Positions 45,122-54,184 of a DNA stretch of 64,000 nucleotides are shown in pieces. Origin of the DNA: Sutcliffiella horikoshii (GTDB lineage: Bacteria; Bacillota; Bacilli; Bacillales; Bacillaceae_I); contig NZ_CP082918.1 in assembly GCF_019931755.1 (NCBI RefSeq), positions 3,266,001 through 3,330,000 of the forward strand, given 5' to 3'. Every line of letters starts with the position of its first letter. Within the stretch, counting starts at the first letter, position 1. A program made the position numbers and the translations under genes. Under the pieces are notes generated by a model. The model made no database searches. It was not told where the DNA came from and saw only the letters and a program-made list of their open reading frames with translations.

Positions 45122-45933
45122 TGGAAGTTCTCCTCCAATGTTTCAGCTACCGCTTCATCTTTTCTTTCCCGATCTTGATTAGAAAGGAATGCAGATAGTT
45201 TTTCTTCCAAAATCTTTGGATTCTGACCTGACTGAACGCCGATTACACCTTCAATAATAATTTGTTTTAAAAATACTTCTTTTTCTGTTTTATTTGCAAG
45301 TTTACTAGCCATCGGGAGAAACACAAGGTTTGCTAAAAGGGTGCCATACAACGTTGTCAGAATAGCAATGGCCATATTTGGTCCGAGGGTAGTTGGATCG
45401 TTTAAGTTTTTCAACATCAGGACCAACCCGATCAGCGTACCGATCATCCCCCATGAAGGAGCGTAATCTCCTGCTTTTTCCAGAATGCTTCTTCCCTTCA
45501 TATGTCTTTCTTCCATTGCTGAAATTTCTGCATTCATGATGTCATGAATTACTTCCGGTTCCACACCATCCACCGCGAGCAGTACGCCTTTTTTAATAAA
45601 ATCATCCTCTACATCTTCTAATTCCGCTTCCAGAGCTAATAGCCCTTCTCTTCTGGCTCGGTCTGACAATCGGACAAATGTTTGGATTAAGTTGGGCAGT
45701 TCATTTTCTTGCCGGGAAAATGCCGCTTTTATTACAGTAGGCATTACTTTCATCTCTTTTAAGTTAAAGGTTATTAATAGCGCTCCCAGGGTTCCTCCGA
45801 TTACGATTAGAAAAGAAGGAAAATGCAAGAAGCTGCTTGCACCGCTTAATCCAGAGTTGTTGATGATGCCGAATAAAATCATTGCTAGACCGAGAATGAG
45901 ACCTATTGGTGTTAACATATCAAACTTTTTCAT
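45118..45933 (-). CDS. motP: MotP: sodium-type flagellar stator subunit A
   Basis: 271 residues, four membrane helices (about 5-22, 32-50, 145-165, 180-200), with the cytosolic loop carrying charges that contact FliG and the proline-bearing MIGTLIGLVLMLKNL/PNMAIAILTTLYGTLLANLVFLP segments typical of MotA/PomA/MotP. First gene of motPS, downstream of ccpA as in B. subtilis, but here a ccpA terminator and repeat copy E intervene. Confidence 0.95.
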   Translation of the reverse strand: MKKFDMLTPIGLILGLAMILFGIINNSGLSGASSFLHFPSFLIVIGGTLGALLITFNLKEMKVMPTVIKAAFSRQENELPNLIQTFVRLSDRARREGLLALEAELEDVEDDFIKKGVLLAVDGVEPEVIHDIMNAEISAMEERHMKGRSILEKAGDYAPSWGMIGTLIGLVLMLKNLNDPTTLGPNMAIAILTTLYGTLLANLVFLPMASKLANKTEKEVFLKQIIIEGVIGVQSGQNPKILEEKLSAFLSNQDRERKDEAVAETLEENFQ

Positions 45934-45993
45934 ACTTTCTCCCCTGACCTTAAACGCTCTTGTTTGTTTTTTAATTGACTTATTACACTAACT

Positions 45994-46126
45994 CCCAGTT
46001 TCCTTCCGTTTCAGGTGGTCGCTTTCCGCGGGACGGTGCTTGAGCCTCCTCGGCTTCGCCTGTGGGGTCTCAAGCTACCGTTACTCCCCCGCAGGAGTCT
46101 CCCACCTTACACGCCAGTCAACTGGG
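45994..46126 (+). repeat. Imperfect-palindrome repeat, copy E (subfamily III)
   Basis: 133 bp. Helices: CCCAGTT/AACTGGG, AGGTGG/CCACCT, GCGGG/CCCGC, ACGGT/ACCGT, GCTTGAG/CTCAAGC and apical GGC-TTC-GCC. The conserved internal loop TCGCTTTCC/AGGAGTCTC is 9/9. Between the ccpA terminator and motP. Confidence 0.92.
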
Positions 46127-46163
46127 GATAGTTGATTAATCAATTGATTGACATTTTTAGATA

Positions 46164-46205
46164 AAGAAAGAGGACAAACTTTTTGGTGGTTGTCCTCTTC
46201 TTTTA
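46164..46205 (-). terminator. Terminator of ccpA
   Basis: AAAGAGGACAA and TTGTCCTCTT pair; on the minus strand A/T-rich TTTATC follows, a weak U-tract compatible with some read-through into motPS. Confidence 0.75.
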
Positions 46206-46226
46206 CTATCTATATCGACAGTATTT

Positions 46227-47225
46227 TTATTTTGTTGAGCGTCTAAATTCAATTCTATGTGGAAGTACGACAGTTTGGTCTTCTACTTTCTCTTTGTTCA
46301 TGAATTTCGTTAATAGTCTCATGGCTACTGCTCCGATGTCATACATCGGTTGTACAACTGTGGAAAGCTGCGGACGGACCATTGTAGCCAGTCTAGTGTT
46401 ATCAAACCCGATTACTTCAATGTCTTCTGGGATGTTCAATCCGTTGTCCTGAGCACCATGAATGACTCCCAAAGCCATTTCATCCGTTCCAACAAAAATC
46501 GCTGTTGGACGGTCTTTCATTCCGATAAGTTTTTCCACAGCTTCGATACCGGAATCGTAAGAATAGTCACCTTCTATCACGATCTCCTCGTCATAAGAAA
46601 GACCTGCTTCTTCTAGTGCACGTTTATAGCCAGTCAGTTTTTTCTCACCGTTGATTGGTTCTTCAAAAAGACCTGACACATATCCAACTCGTTTATGCCC
46701 TTTTTCAATTAATGCCGTTACAGCGTCAAAAGAGGCCTGAACATAATCAATGGTTACGGATGGCACTTTATTGTCTTTTTCGATCGATGCAGCTAATACA
46801 ATAGGAACTGGGGATCTTTCAAATTCTGCAGCCAATTCTTCTGTAATATTACCACTCATGAAAACAATTCCATCTACTTGTTTGCCAAGCATCGTGTTTA
46901 ACAGGTGCAACTCCTTGTCCACATTTTGGTCGGAGTTGCTTAAGATGATATTGTATTTATACATCGTTGCAATATCTTCAATCCCGCGAGCAAGCTCTGC
47001 ATAGAAGATATTGGAGATATCAGGGATGATAACTCCTACCGTTGTTGTTTTTTTGCTTGCAAGTCCTCTAGCTACTGCATTAGGGCGATAACCAAGACGT
47101 TCAATTGCTTCCAATACTTTTTTTCTTGTGGTTGGTTTTACATTCGGGTTTCCATTTACTACACGGGAAACGGTTGCCATCGAAACATTCGCTTCTCTTG
47201 CAACATCATAAATCGTTACATTCAT
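46227..47225 (-). CDS. ccpA: CcpA: catabolite control protein
   Basis: LacI/GalR-family master regulator of carbon catabolite control; binds cre sites with HPr-Ser-P. 332 residues: N-terminal helix-turn-helix [29 protein letters not shown] and hinge helix [13 protein letters not shown], then the periplasmic-binding-protein-like core. ATG with AAGGAGAG upstream. Likely targets visible in this window are ackA, ald, megL and acsA/acuABC. Confidence 0.98.
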   Translation of the reverse strand: MNVTIYDVAREANVSMATVSRVVNGNPNVKPTTRKKVLEAIERLGYRPNAVARGLASKKTTTVGVIIPDISNIFYAELARGIEDIATMYKYNIILSNSDQNVDKELHLLNTMLGKQVDGIVFMSGNITEELAAEFERSPVPIVLAASIEKDNKVPSVTIDYVQASFDAVTALIEKGHKRVGYVSGLFEEPINGEKKLTGYKRALEEAGLSYDEEIVIEGDYSYDSGIEAVEKLIGMKDRPTAIFVGTDEMALGVIHGAQDNGLNIPEDIEVIGFDNTRLATMVRPQLSTVVQPMYDIGAVAMRLLTKFMNKEKVEDQTVVLPHRIEFRRSTK

Positions 47226-47404
47226 TCACACACACTCTCCTTCTATATACATGCATCTATGTAGGGCAATAATTAATAAGATAATTTTGGCAAAATAACG
47301 CATTTATCTAATAATCATACGTTATTCTAAGCAGACAAGCAATGAATTTACTATACTCCTGCTTATATCTTTTGCTAAATGTAAACTTTTTATGAAAACT
47401 TATG

Positions 47405-47443
47405 AAAACAGACAAAGACGAGCGTTCTGCCCGCTCGTCTTTG
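47405..47443 (-). terminator. Terminator of aroA
   Basis: AAAGACGAGCG and CGCTCGTCTTT are a perfect 11-bp stem, followed on the minus strand by GTCTGTTTTC. Confidence 0.85.
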
Positions 47444-47454
47444 GTGAAATCTTA

Positions 47455-48531
47455 TTATGATTTGTATGCGTAGTGACTGCGCAATTCAGTGATGAACTCA
47501 TTGAACTCTTCGATATCCATCTGCTGGGCCGCGTCAGAAAGTGCTACTGCCGGATCAGGATGAACTTCAGCCATCACTCCATCTGCACCGATTGCAAGGG
47601 CTGCTTTTGCAGTAGGCAATAGAAGATCTTTTCTGCCTGTGGAATGTGTTACATCCACAAATACAGGTAAATGAGTTTCTTTCTTTAAAATTGGTACAGC
47701 AGAGATATCTAATGTATTACGTGTAGCTTTCTCGTAAGTTCTGATTCCACGCTCACATAAAATGATTTGGTCATTACCTTGAGAGATAATGTACTCAGCT
47801 GCATTGATGAACTCATCAATCGTTGCTGCAAGTCCTCTTTTTAGAAGAACTGGCTTTTTCACTGCACCAGCAGCTTTCAGTAGTTCAAAGTTTTGCATGT
47901 TACGTGCACCGATTTGGATGACATCTACATAATCGCATGCGACTTCAATATCAGCAGGGTTGATGATTTCACTGATGATTGCCATATCAAACTCATCACC
48001 AACACGTTTTAATATCTTTAAACCTTCTAATCCAAGTCCTTGGAAGTCGTATGGAGATGTTCTTGGCTTGAATGCCCCACCACGCAGAAGTTTAATTCCT
48101 TGCGCTTTTGCTGCTTGGGCAACTTGGGCAACCTGTTCATAACTTTCAACTGCGCAAGGACCGACGATGAAGTTTTGAGATCCATCACCAATTTTTACTC
48201 CTTTTACTTCAACAACCGTATCTTCCGGTTTTTTCTTACGGGATACCAGCAAAGCTTTTCTATGATCATCTTTTTGCAGTTCAAGACCAGCTTTGAAAAT
48301 CTCTTTGAATAAATGCTGTAAAGTGGAAGTTTCGAAAGGTCCATCGTTATGTTCCGTGATCAGGTCCAACATTTTTCTCTCACGGACAGGGTCATATCGA
48401 TTTACACCTTGCGCCTCTTTAAGCTTTCCAATTTCTTGGACAAGCTCACCGCGCTTGTTGATAACCTCTAATAGTTGTAAGTTTAGTTCTTCGACTTGTT
48501 TTCGCAAGGCATCTAATTCGTTATGACTCAT
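47455..48531 (-). CDS. aroA: AroA(G): bifunctional chorismate mutase / DAHP synthase
   Basis: 358 residues: AroQ-type chorismate mutase at about 1-90 ([34 protein letters not shown]) fused to DAHP synthase at about 100-355 ([42 protein letters not shown]). First step of aromatic amino acid synthesis, feedback-inhibited through the mutase domain in B. subtilis. ATG behind AAAGGATG. Between ccpA and the stress genes, as in B. subtilis. Confidence 0.97.
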   Translation of the reverse strand: MSHNELDALRKQVEELNLQLLEVINKRGELVQEIGKLKEAQGVNRYDPVRERKMLDLITEHNDGPFETSTLQHLFKEIFKAGLELQKDDHRKALLVSRKKKPEDTVVEVKGVKIGDGSQNFIVGPCAVESYEQVAQVAQAAKAQGIKLLRGGAFKPRTSPYDFQGLGLEGLKILKRVGDEFDMAIISEIINPADIEVACDYVDVIQIGARNMQNFELLKAAGAVKKPVLLKRGLAATIDEFINAAEYIISQGNDQIILCERGIRTYEKATRNTLDISAVPILKKETHLPVFVDVTHSTGRKDLLLPTAKAALAIGADGVMAEVHPDPAVALSDAAQQMDIEEFNEFITELRSHYAYKS

Positions 48532-48700
48532 ATAATTTCATCCTTTCTGTATTTATAACAGTACCGAGTTGTGGTACATTTCTATTAATTAGTTATTATA
48601 AACGATGACTTTCTGATTGTCACGGATTTTTTCTTTATTAATTAAACGCTTTTAAGCGGTAAAGTATTATATGATGCTACATAGGGATGGTGAATCTTTT

Positions 48701-50863
48701 TTGATTTTCGCATTGGATATTGGAACAAGGTCAGTGGTAGGACTACTGTTAGAACAAGATAAGAGCAAGTTCCGCATCAAGGATATAGTAGTAAAAGAGC
48801 ACGAAGAACGCGCCATGTTGGATGGTCAAATTCATGATATTTTGGCAGTCTCCAAAGTAATTACATATGTAAAAGAGAAATTAGAAGAAAAACATGGACC
48901 ATTAAAGAAAGTATGCGTCGCTGCTGCAGGAAGGGCTTTAAAAACACAGACGGCCTATGCGATCCAAGATATTAAAGGGAAAGCTCTTTTTACCGAAGAC
49001 GATATATTTTTATTAGAACTTTCCGCTGTTCAAGAAGCGCAAAGGAAACTACTTCAAGAAAATGAAATTGATTCTGCTAATCAATATTTTTGTGTGGGAT
49101 ATTCCGTTCTAAGGTATTACTTAGATGAAGAAGAAATAGGCAGCCTGCTCGACCAAAGAGGAGAAAAAGCATCTGTTGAAATCATTTCAACCTTTTTACC
49201 AAAAATCGTAGTAGAATCATTGATTTCCGCCCTACAACGGTCCGATCTTCAACTTGAAGCCCTGACACTTGAACCGATTGCAGCTATAAATGCTCTCATA
49301 CCACCTTCTATGAGAAGATTGAATGTTGCCTTAGTAGATATCGGGGCTGGTACTTCTGACGTGGCAATCTCTATGGATGGGACTGTCACTGCATACGGAA
49401 TGGTCCCTGTTGCCGGAGATGAAATTACAGAAGGTTTGAGTGATGCTTTTCTACTTGACTTTCCACAGGCGGAACAGGCCAAACGAGACTTGCTCCATCA
49501 TGAGGAAATTACTTTTACAGATATTCTTGGCTTTGAACAAACTCTATCTAAACAAGAAATGGTAGATCAGATTTACTCCTCTATAGAGAAACTCGCCTCG
49601 TCTATCACAAAGGAGATTAAGAGGCAAAATAACCAGAAAGCACCCAAAGCTGTCATGCTGGTGGGAGGTGGAAGCCTTACCCCTTCTCTGCCCTTCCTCA
49701 TTGCAGAGCAACTAGGTTTATCTGAAAATCGTGTGGCAATTCGAGGAGTAGACGCGATTCAGCAATTGGATCAAACAGACCTTCCTGTAAAAGGACCTGA
49801 ATTTATCACGCCTATCGGAATTGCCATTGCTGCAAAGGAAAAACCAATTGAATACGTTTCTGTCACCGTTAATGAGCTTCCCGTTCGTTTATTTGATGTG
49901 AAAAAACTGACCATTGGAGACAGCCTTTTAGCTGCCGGGATTAGCATCAACAAATTGGTTGGAAAGCCAGGCCTGGCATTAATGGTAGAAGTGAATGGAA
50001 AAGGGATTACATGTCCAGGAAGTTTTGGAGAGGCACCGAAGATTTTAAAAAATGGACAGCCGGCTCAAAGTTTTGATCCTATTGAAAATGGCGATGTCAT
50101 TATGGTGGAAAAAGGCGTGGATGGGAAATCAGCCGCTATAACTGTCCGGGAGGTAGTAGGAACAGCGTTACCTGTCATTTCAGTTACTGTAAACGGCAAA
50201 GCTAAAGCTGTCAATCCAAGCTTACTCCTTAACGGTCATCCTGCCGCATTAGACCAACAACTCGCAGACCGTGATAAGGTTACTTTCACCTACCCGGAGA
50301 CCATAGGGGACCTCCTTGTGCAGAGCAGCGAAGTTGCAGGAAAGGATCTTGAGCCATTTCACTTATTTATAAACGATGAGAAAACAACCCTATCAGCCTT
50401 TTCTGTCCTAGTGAAGAAGAATGGAAAACAAGTCTCTTTACAAGACCATTTTTCCAATGAAGACAAGATTGTCTGGGAAAAGGGAAGCACACCTACAGTA
50501 AAAATGCTTTCTATCAATCAACAGTATGAAACAAAACAAGAAATAGCAGTAACTTATAAAGGAAAAAAAGTTGTTTTGAGCAAGGTCTTGCTTGAATTTT
50601 ACCGAAATGGGAAGTTGCTTGGAGATGAGGATGTCCTAAATAGAGATGACCATCTGCAAGTGATGGTCCGACGCAAGGAGCCATTCATTTTCCAAGATAT
50701 GTTCCGCTTCGTGGACATAGACAGACCACAAGGGGCCGGTTCCTTTATGTTAAAGAAAAATGGAATGGAAGCCTCTTTCTACGACTTTATCGATCATGGA
50801 GATGACTTAGACATAGAGTGGAAAAGTAAAGTCCTAGAAGCCAACTTGGAAGACAAGGCTTGA
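48701..50863 (+). CDS. FtsA-like actin-fold ATPase with repeated C-terminal domains
   Basis: About 720 residues. Residues 1-390 are an FtsA/PilM-type actin fold: phosphate-1 ALDIGTRSVVGLL, phosphate-2 ALVDIGAGTSDVAIS, adenosine motif AVMLVGGGSLTPSL. The remaining 330 residues contain about four copies of a pattern with strand V-T-V-N, then h-x-NG-x(4)-L-x-D, then D-K-h-x-h, resembling beta-grasp (TGS/ThiS/SLBB-like) units. FtsA itself is about 420 residues and ends in a membrane helix, which is absent here. The frame opens with ATG-ATG at 48671 without a good ribosome-binding site; TTG 48701, preceded by GGTGA, gives the expected start. Role not known; a division or envelope scaffold is inferred. 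Confidence 0.82.
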   Translation: MIFALDIGTRSVVGLLLEQDKSKFRIKDIVVKEHEERAMLDGQIHDILAVSKVITYVKEKLEEKHGPLKKVCVAAAGRALKTQTAYAIQDIKGKALFTEDDIFLLELSAVQEAQRKLLQENEIDSANQYFCVGYSVLRYYLDEEEIGSLLDQRGEKASVEIISTFLPKIVVESLISALQRSDLQLEALTLEPIAAINALIPPSMRRLNVALVDIGAGTSDVAISMDGTVTAYGMVPVAGDEITEGLSDAFLLDFPQAEQAKRDLLHHEEITFTDILGFEQTLSKQEMVDQIYSSIEKLASSITKEIKRQNNQKAPKAVMLVGGGSLTPSLPFLIAEQLGLSENRVAIRGVDAIQQLDQTDLPVKGPEFITPIGIAIAAKEKPIEYVSVTVNELPVRLFDVKKLTIGDSLLAAGISINKLVGKPGLALMVEVNGKGITCPGSFGEAPKILKNGQPAQSFDPIENGDVIMVEKGVDGKSAAITVREVVGTALPVISVTVNGKAKAVNPSLLLNGHPAALDQQLADRDKVTFTYPETIGDLLVQSSEVAGKDLEPFHLFINDEKTTLSAFSVLVKKNGKQVSLQDHFSNEDKIVWEKGSTPTVKMLSINQQYETKQEIAVTYKGKKVVLSKVLLEFYRNGKLLGDEDVLNRDDHLQVMVRRKEPFIFQDMFRFVDIDRPQGAGSFMLKKNGMEASFYDFIDHGDDLDIEWKSKVLEANLEDKA

Positions 50864-50866
50864 TCC

Positions 50867-50908
50867 AAAATAAAACGAACGTGCATAGTCGCACGTTCGT
50901 TTTATTTT
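50867..50908. terminator. Bidirectional terminator, FtsA-like gene / ytxJ
   Basis: AAAATAAAACGAACGTGC and GCACGTTCGTTTTATTTT are a perfect 18-bp stem; the ytxJ stop lies inside it. Confidence 0.95.
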
Positions 50909-51228
50909 ACGTTCTCTTGAAGAGAAGAATAGGTAATCTTCCAGTGGGTTGCACTCCAAGCAACTTTTCCGTCTTTAAATAATAACGCTTGTGGGGATTC
51001 ATGCTTTATATCAAATGTCTCCGCGATATGATTGGAGAGCGGTCTAGCTTCTTGGACATTTAGATAATAGCATGGAACCTGGTTTTGTTCTGCTACAAAG
51101 TTTTCGAATTCTTCAAATGCTGCATGGCTGATTGGACATGTTGTGCTGTTTTTGAAGAATAAAAAGGTCTCATTTTCTTGGACGATTTGATCGAACTCTT
51201 CTACAGATTGTACGTTGGTTTTGCTCAT
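50902..51228 (-). CDS. ytxJ: YtxJ: bacillithiol-system thioredoxin-like protein
   Basis: 108 residues, thioredoxin fold with a single active-site cysteine, TTCPIS (Cys31), and cis-Pro region ESPQALLFKDGK. Family proteins act as monothiol bacilliredoxins removing bacillithiol from proteins under oxidative stress. A spurious open frame extends 42 codons into repeat copy F; ATG 51228, behind AAAAGGGTG, is the real start. In B. subtilis it is cotranscribed with ytxGH under sigma-B/H; here a terminator and a repeat lie between. Confidence 0.94.
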   Translation of the reverse strand: MSKTNVQSVEEFDQIVQENETFLFFKNSTTCPISHAAFEEFENFVAEQNQVPCYYLNVQEARPLSNHIAETFDIKHESPQALLFKDGKVAWSATHWKITYSSLQENVK

Positions 51229-51276
51229 ATTTCTACACCCTTTTCTGCTTGTTATTAAGAATTGTCTGCTGACACC

Positions 51277-51402
51277 GCTATTGATTTCCGCAAATGGCTT
51301 CGCTTTCCGCGGGGCGACCTTGAGCCTCCTCACTTCGTTGCGGGGTCTCAACATTGCCGCTATCCCCCGCAGGAGTCTTCGCCTTTTGCTCCAATCAACA
51401 GC
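51277..51402 (+). repeat. Imperfect-palindrome repeat, copy F (subfamily II)
   Basis: 126 bp. GCTATTGATT/AATCAACAGC, GCAAATGGC/GCCTTTTGC, GCGGG/CCCGC, GCGAC/GCCGC, TTGAG/CTCAA, loop TTCGCTTTCC/AGGAGTCTTC. Lies between ytxH and ytxJ, 49 bp before the ytxJ start. Confidence 0.92.
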
Positions 51403-51419
51403 TATAAATCTCTCAGGAA

Positions 51420-51460
51420 ATTAAAAACGGCGAAGTTATCATACCACTTCGCCGTTTTAT
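51420..51460 (-). terminator. Terminator of ytxGH
   Basis: AAAACGGCGAAG and CTTCGCCGTTTT pair perfectly over 12 bp; on the minus strand TTTTTAATTTC follows. Confidence 0.9.
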
Positions 51461-51479
51461 TCTCAAGTTATGAGATTGT

Positions 51480-51992
51480 TTATTTTTCTTCTTTGTCTTC
51501 TTCGCTTGCAGATAGCTTTTTCTCTACGTCTTCTAACGCAGCTTTTGTATCTTCAAGGCGCTTTTTCACTTCATCTGTCATTTCATCAGATTCCGTTTCA
51601 ATTGCAGTAGCGGCTTCTGAAATGATATCTTGAACCTGCTCTTGCAGTTCCATGGATATATCGCCATTTTTTTCGCGCAATTGTTTTACTTTATCCATCA
51701 CTTGTTGTGTTTGATCCGTAATGGCTTTAGTCAATTGGTTTTTCTTATCTTTTGCAGTTTCAGCTAACTCAGTTGTATATTCAGTAGCTTGAACCTTCCA
51801 GTTATCCGTTCTTTCTTTTAATTGAGTCGCCTGGTCCGTGATATCTTCACGAAGCTCTCTACCGGATTTAGGAGCCAGGAACAATGCAGTTGTAGCTCCC
51901 ACAATTCCACCAATTAATGTACCGATTAAAAAGTCTTTCGTGTTAATACCGTCAGTGTTCGTGTTCATCTCTTTCTTGTTCTCTTCGCTCAT
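51480..51992 (-). CDS. ytxH: YtxH: general stress protein
   Basis: 170 residues. Acidic N-terminus, then the YtxH-domain membrane/glycine segment FLIGTLIGGIVGATTALFLAPKSGRELRED (about 19-48) and a long charged helical tail (about 60-165) likely to form coiled coil. ATG 51992 with GAGGAGGAATC upstream; a longer open frame overlaps ytxG and is not used. Cotranscribed with ytxG from a sigma-B-type promoter. Confidence 0.92.
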   Translation of the reverse strand: MSEENKKEMNTNTDGINTKDFLIGTLIGGIVGATTALFLAPKSGRELREDITDQATQLKERTDNWKVQATEYTTELAETAKDKKNQLTKAITDQTQQVMDKVKQLREKNGDISMELQEQVQDIISEAATAIETESDEMTDEVKKRLEDTKAALEDVEKKLSASEEDKEEK

Positions 51993-52005
51993 TTCCGATT
52001 CCTCC

Positions 52006-52440
52006 TCAAATTTTGTTGATTTTGTTTTTCTGTTTTCTCTCATTCCATTTGTCGACAATTTCCATGGCCACATTAGACCATTGAACAACTTGCGACACCT
52101 TATCCTGGTTTTGATCTAGTTGATGTGCAACATTATTAGATAAACGTGATACGGAATGATTAAATCCTTGAATGGAAGTTCCAACATCCTTTACAGCAGT
52201 TACAACCGTATTAAGTTGTTGCGACTTATCTTGAATGTCGTCCATTAATACATTGGTTTTATGTAGGATCTGCTCTGTCTCGGATGTGATCCCTTGCATC
52301 TGTTTTTCAATACCACCTAATGTACCGGCAACTTGATTTAAAGTGCCTTGCACGGAAAGAAGTGTTTTCGAAACAAATATAACCAATATTAAAAAAGCAA
52401 TAGCTACAATAATTGCGCTAATGTAAAGCAATTCACTCAA
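52006..52440 (-). CDS. ytxG: YtxG: DUF948 general stress protein
   Basis: 144 residues: N-terminal membrane helix (LLYISAIIVAIAFLILVIFV) and a helical domain of hydrophilic heptads (DUF948) to about residue 110. Function unknown, induced by stress and at the end of growth in B. subtilis. TTG start five bases after AGGAGGTG, supporting efficient translation despite the rare codon. First gene of ytxGH. Confidence 0.93.
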   Translation of the reverse strand: MSELLYISAIIVAIAFLILVIFVSKTLLSVQGTLNQVAGTLGGIEKQMQGITSETEQILHKTNVLMDDIQDKSQQLNTVVTAVKDVGTSIQGFNHSVSRLSNNVAHQLDQNQDKVSQVVQWSNVAMEIVDKWNERKQKNKINKI

Positions 52441-52478
52441 CGCGACACCTCCTGGCTGCTGACGTACATACTTACTAT

Positions 52479-52503
52479 TTACCCCACATACTACAGTTTA
52501 AAC
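52479..52503 (-). promoter_or_regulatory. Sigma-B-type promoter of ytxGH
   Basis: On the minus strand GTTTAA, 13 bases, GGGTAA, very close to the sigma-B consensus (GTTTAA, 12-14, GGGTAT) and about 40 bp upstream of the ytxG start. B. subtilis ytxGHJ is a known sigma-B and sigma-H operon. Confidence 0.8.
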
Positions 52504-52665
52504 ATTCTATACTCTGTTTTATTCTAGGACAAAAGGAAAATCCCTTCAAAAATTAAAAGAAATTTAAAAAATATTACTAATATTTTTAGACAAAAAATTC
52601 AACAAAATACGCGTAATCGGTTACAATAATGATGATACATAACCATTTTCATAGGGGGCAAAACA

Positions 52666-53781
52666 ATGAAGGATCCTCGGATTCAAACACTTGCAAAAAA
52701 TTTAATCAACTATTCTGTTCGTCTTCAAAAAGGCGAGAAGGTATTAATCGAAAACTTTGGACTGCAAAGAGAACTTGTAGTAGCACTTGTCGATGAAGCT
52801 TATAAAGCTGGCGGATATCCATTCGTTTCATTAAAAGATGTTCAGGTAGACCGCGCCCTTTTAATGGGAGCTCAAGAAGAACAATATAGCATGAAAGCAG
52901 ATTTTGAAGCAAATGTCATGAAAAACATGGATGCCTATATCGGACTTCGTTCTGGCGACAACATCGCTGAATTGTCCGATGTTCCTGATGACAAACAAAA
53001 AATCCAGGGCAGCACGGTTGGAAAGAAAGTTCACCGTGACATCCGTGTTCCAAAAACAAAATGGGTGGTTCTGCGCTATCCGAATGCCAGCATGGCACAG
53101 CTTGCAAAAATGAGCACGGAAGGTTTTGAGAACTTCTATTTCGATGTATGTAATCTTGATTATGGGAAAATGAGCAATGCGATGGATGCTCTTGTTGAGT
53201 TGATGAATAAAGCCGACAAGGTCAGAATCACAGGAGAAGGAACAGATCTAACATTCTCCATTAAAGATATTCCTGCCATTAAATGCGCAGGTGAAATGAA
53301 TATTCCTGACGGTGAGGTATACACTGCACCTGTTAAGGATTCTGTTAACGGTACAATTACTTACAATACACCATCTCCATACCAGGGCTTCACATATGAA
53401 AATGTAAAATTGACTTTCCGCGACGGAAAAATCGTGGAAGCAACAGCCAATGATTCCGACCGTATCAATAAAATTTTCGATACAGATGAAGGTGCACGTT
53501 TTATCGGAGAGTTTGCAATCGGTGTTAACCCTTATATTCAACATCCAATGCAGGATATCTTATTTGACGAAAAGATTGACGGAAGCTTCCATTTCACACC
53601 TGGTCAGGCATATGAGGATGCTTGGAACGGCAACAACTCTGATATTCATTGGGATATGGTAATGATTCAACGTCCTGAATATGGCGGAGGAGAAATCTAT
53701 TTTGATGATGTATTGATCAGAAAAGATGGGAAGTTTGTTGTTTCAGAGCTTGAGGGATTAAATCCGGAGAATTTGAAGTAA
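52666..53781 (+). CDS. ampS: AmpS/PepS-type M29 aminopeptidase
   Basis: 371 residues, cytosolic metal-dependent aminopeptidase of family M29. Visible: N-terminal KNLINYSVRLQKGEKVLIE, and C-terminal metal-ligand region IGEFAIGVNP through GSFHFTPGQAYEDAWNGNNSDIHWDMV. Broad-specificity peptide turnover is the known role. ATG with AGGGGGC upstream. The gene is elsewhere in B. subtilis, so inserted between ytxG and murC here. Followed by a hairpin and tandem array 4. Confidence 0.93.
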   Translation: MKDPRIQTLAKNLINYSVRLQKGEKVLIENFGLQRELVVALVDEAYKAGGYPFVSLKDVQVDRALLMGAQEEQYSMKADFEANVMKNMDAYIGLRSGDNIAELSDVPDDKQKIQGSTVGKKVHRDIRVPKTKWVVLRYPNASMAQLAKMSTEGFENFYFDVCNLDYGKMSNAMDALVELMNKADKVRITGEGTDLTFSIKDIPAIKCAGEMNIPDGEVYTAPVKDSVNGTITYNTPSPYQGFTYENVKLTFRDGKIVEATANDSDRINKIFDTDEGARFIGEFAIGVNPYIQHPMQDILFDEKIDGSFHFTPGQAYEDAWNGNNSDIHWDMVMIQRPEYGGGEIYFDDVLIRKDGKFVVSELEGLNPENLK

Positions 53782-53788
53782 GGTATAG

Positions 53789-53828
53789 TTTGAACCATCC
53801 GCAAGTGAATTGTGGGTGGTTTTTTAAT
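53789..53828 (+). terminator. Terminator of ampS
   Basis: AACCATCC and GGGTGGTT pair around 18 bases, followed by TTTTAATT. Confidence 0.75.
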
Positions 53829-53865
53829 TGTTGCGTTAGACATCTTTAATGCTTTGCACCCTATT

Positions 53866-54125
53866 CAAGACCTCTCTCTATCTATTTTTGCGCTACTGAA
53901 GTCTTCATAACTCTTCTCAAGACCTCTCTCTACCCGTTTTCACGCAACTGAAGTCTTCATACCTCTTCTCAAGACCTCTCACTATCCATTTTCACGTAAC
54001 TGAAGTCTTCATACCTCTTTTCAAGACCTCTCTCTACCCGTTTTCACGCTACTGAAGTCTTCATAACCCTTCTCAAGACCTCTCTCTACCCGTTTTCATG
54101 CTACTGAGGTCTTCATTTCCATTCG
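53866..54125. repeat. Tandem array of 52-bp units (array 4)
   Basis: Five units starting CAAGACCTCTC at 53866, 53918, 53970, 54022 and 54074, each exactly 52 bp. Each contains AAGACCTC and, at unit positions 33-40, GAAGTCTT, near-complementary arms. Consensus matches array 2 at about 34 of 52 positions without gaps. Fills the ampS/murC gap with the two terminators. Confidence 0.95.
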
Positions 54126-54129
54126 CCAA

Positions 54130-54172
54130 AATAAAAAACCGGCTTCCCCTCTACCTGAAGGAAAGCCGGTTC
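54130..54172 (-). terminator. Terminator of murC
   Basis: AACCGGCTTCC and GGAAAGCCGGTT pair; on the minus strand TTTTTTATTTT follows. Confidence 0.9.
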
Positions 54173-54184
54173 TTTTATACATTA

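Noticed and set aside
48640..48655. cre-like sequence ATTAAACGCTTTTA upstream of the FtsA-like gene
   Set aside because: Three mismatches to the consensus, including both first positions; too weak.
50902..51354. Longer ytxJ reading frame with a 42-residue basic N-terminal extension
   Set aside because: The extension is translated repeat copy F; the internal ATG at 51228 has a good ribosome-binding site and gives the normal family length.
53866..54125. 52-bp array considered as a CRISPR array
   Set aside because: There are no unique spacers; the whole 52 bp is repeated with scattered substitutions, and no cas gene is nearby.
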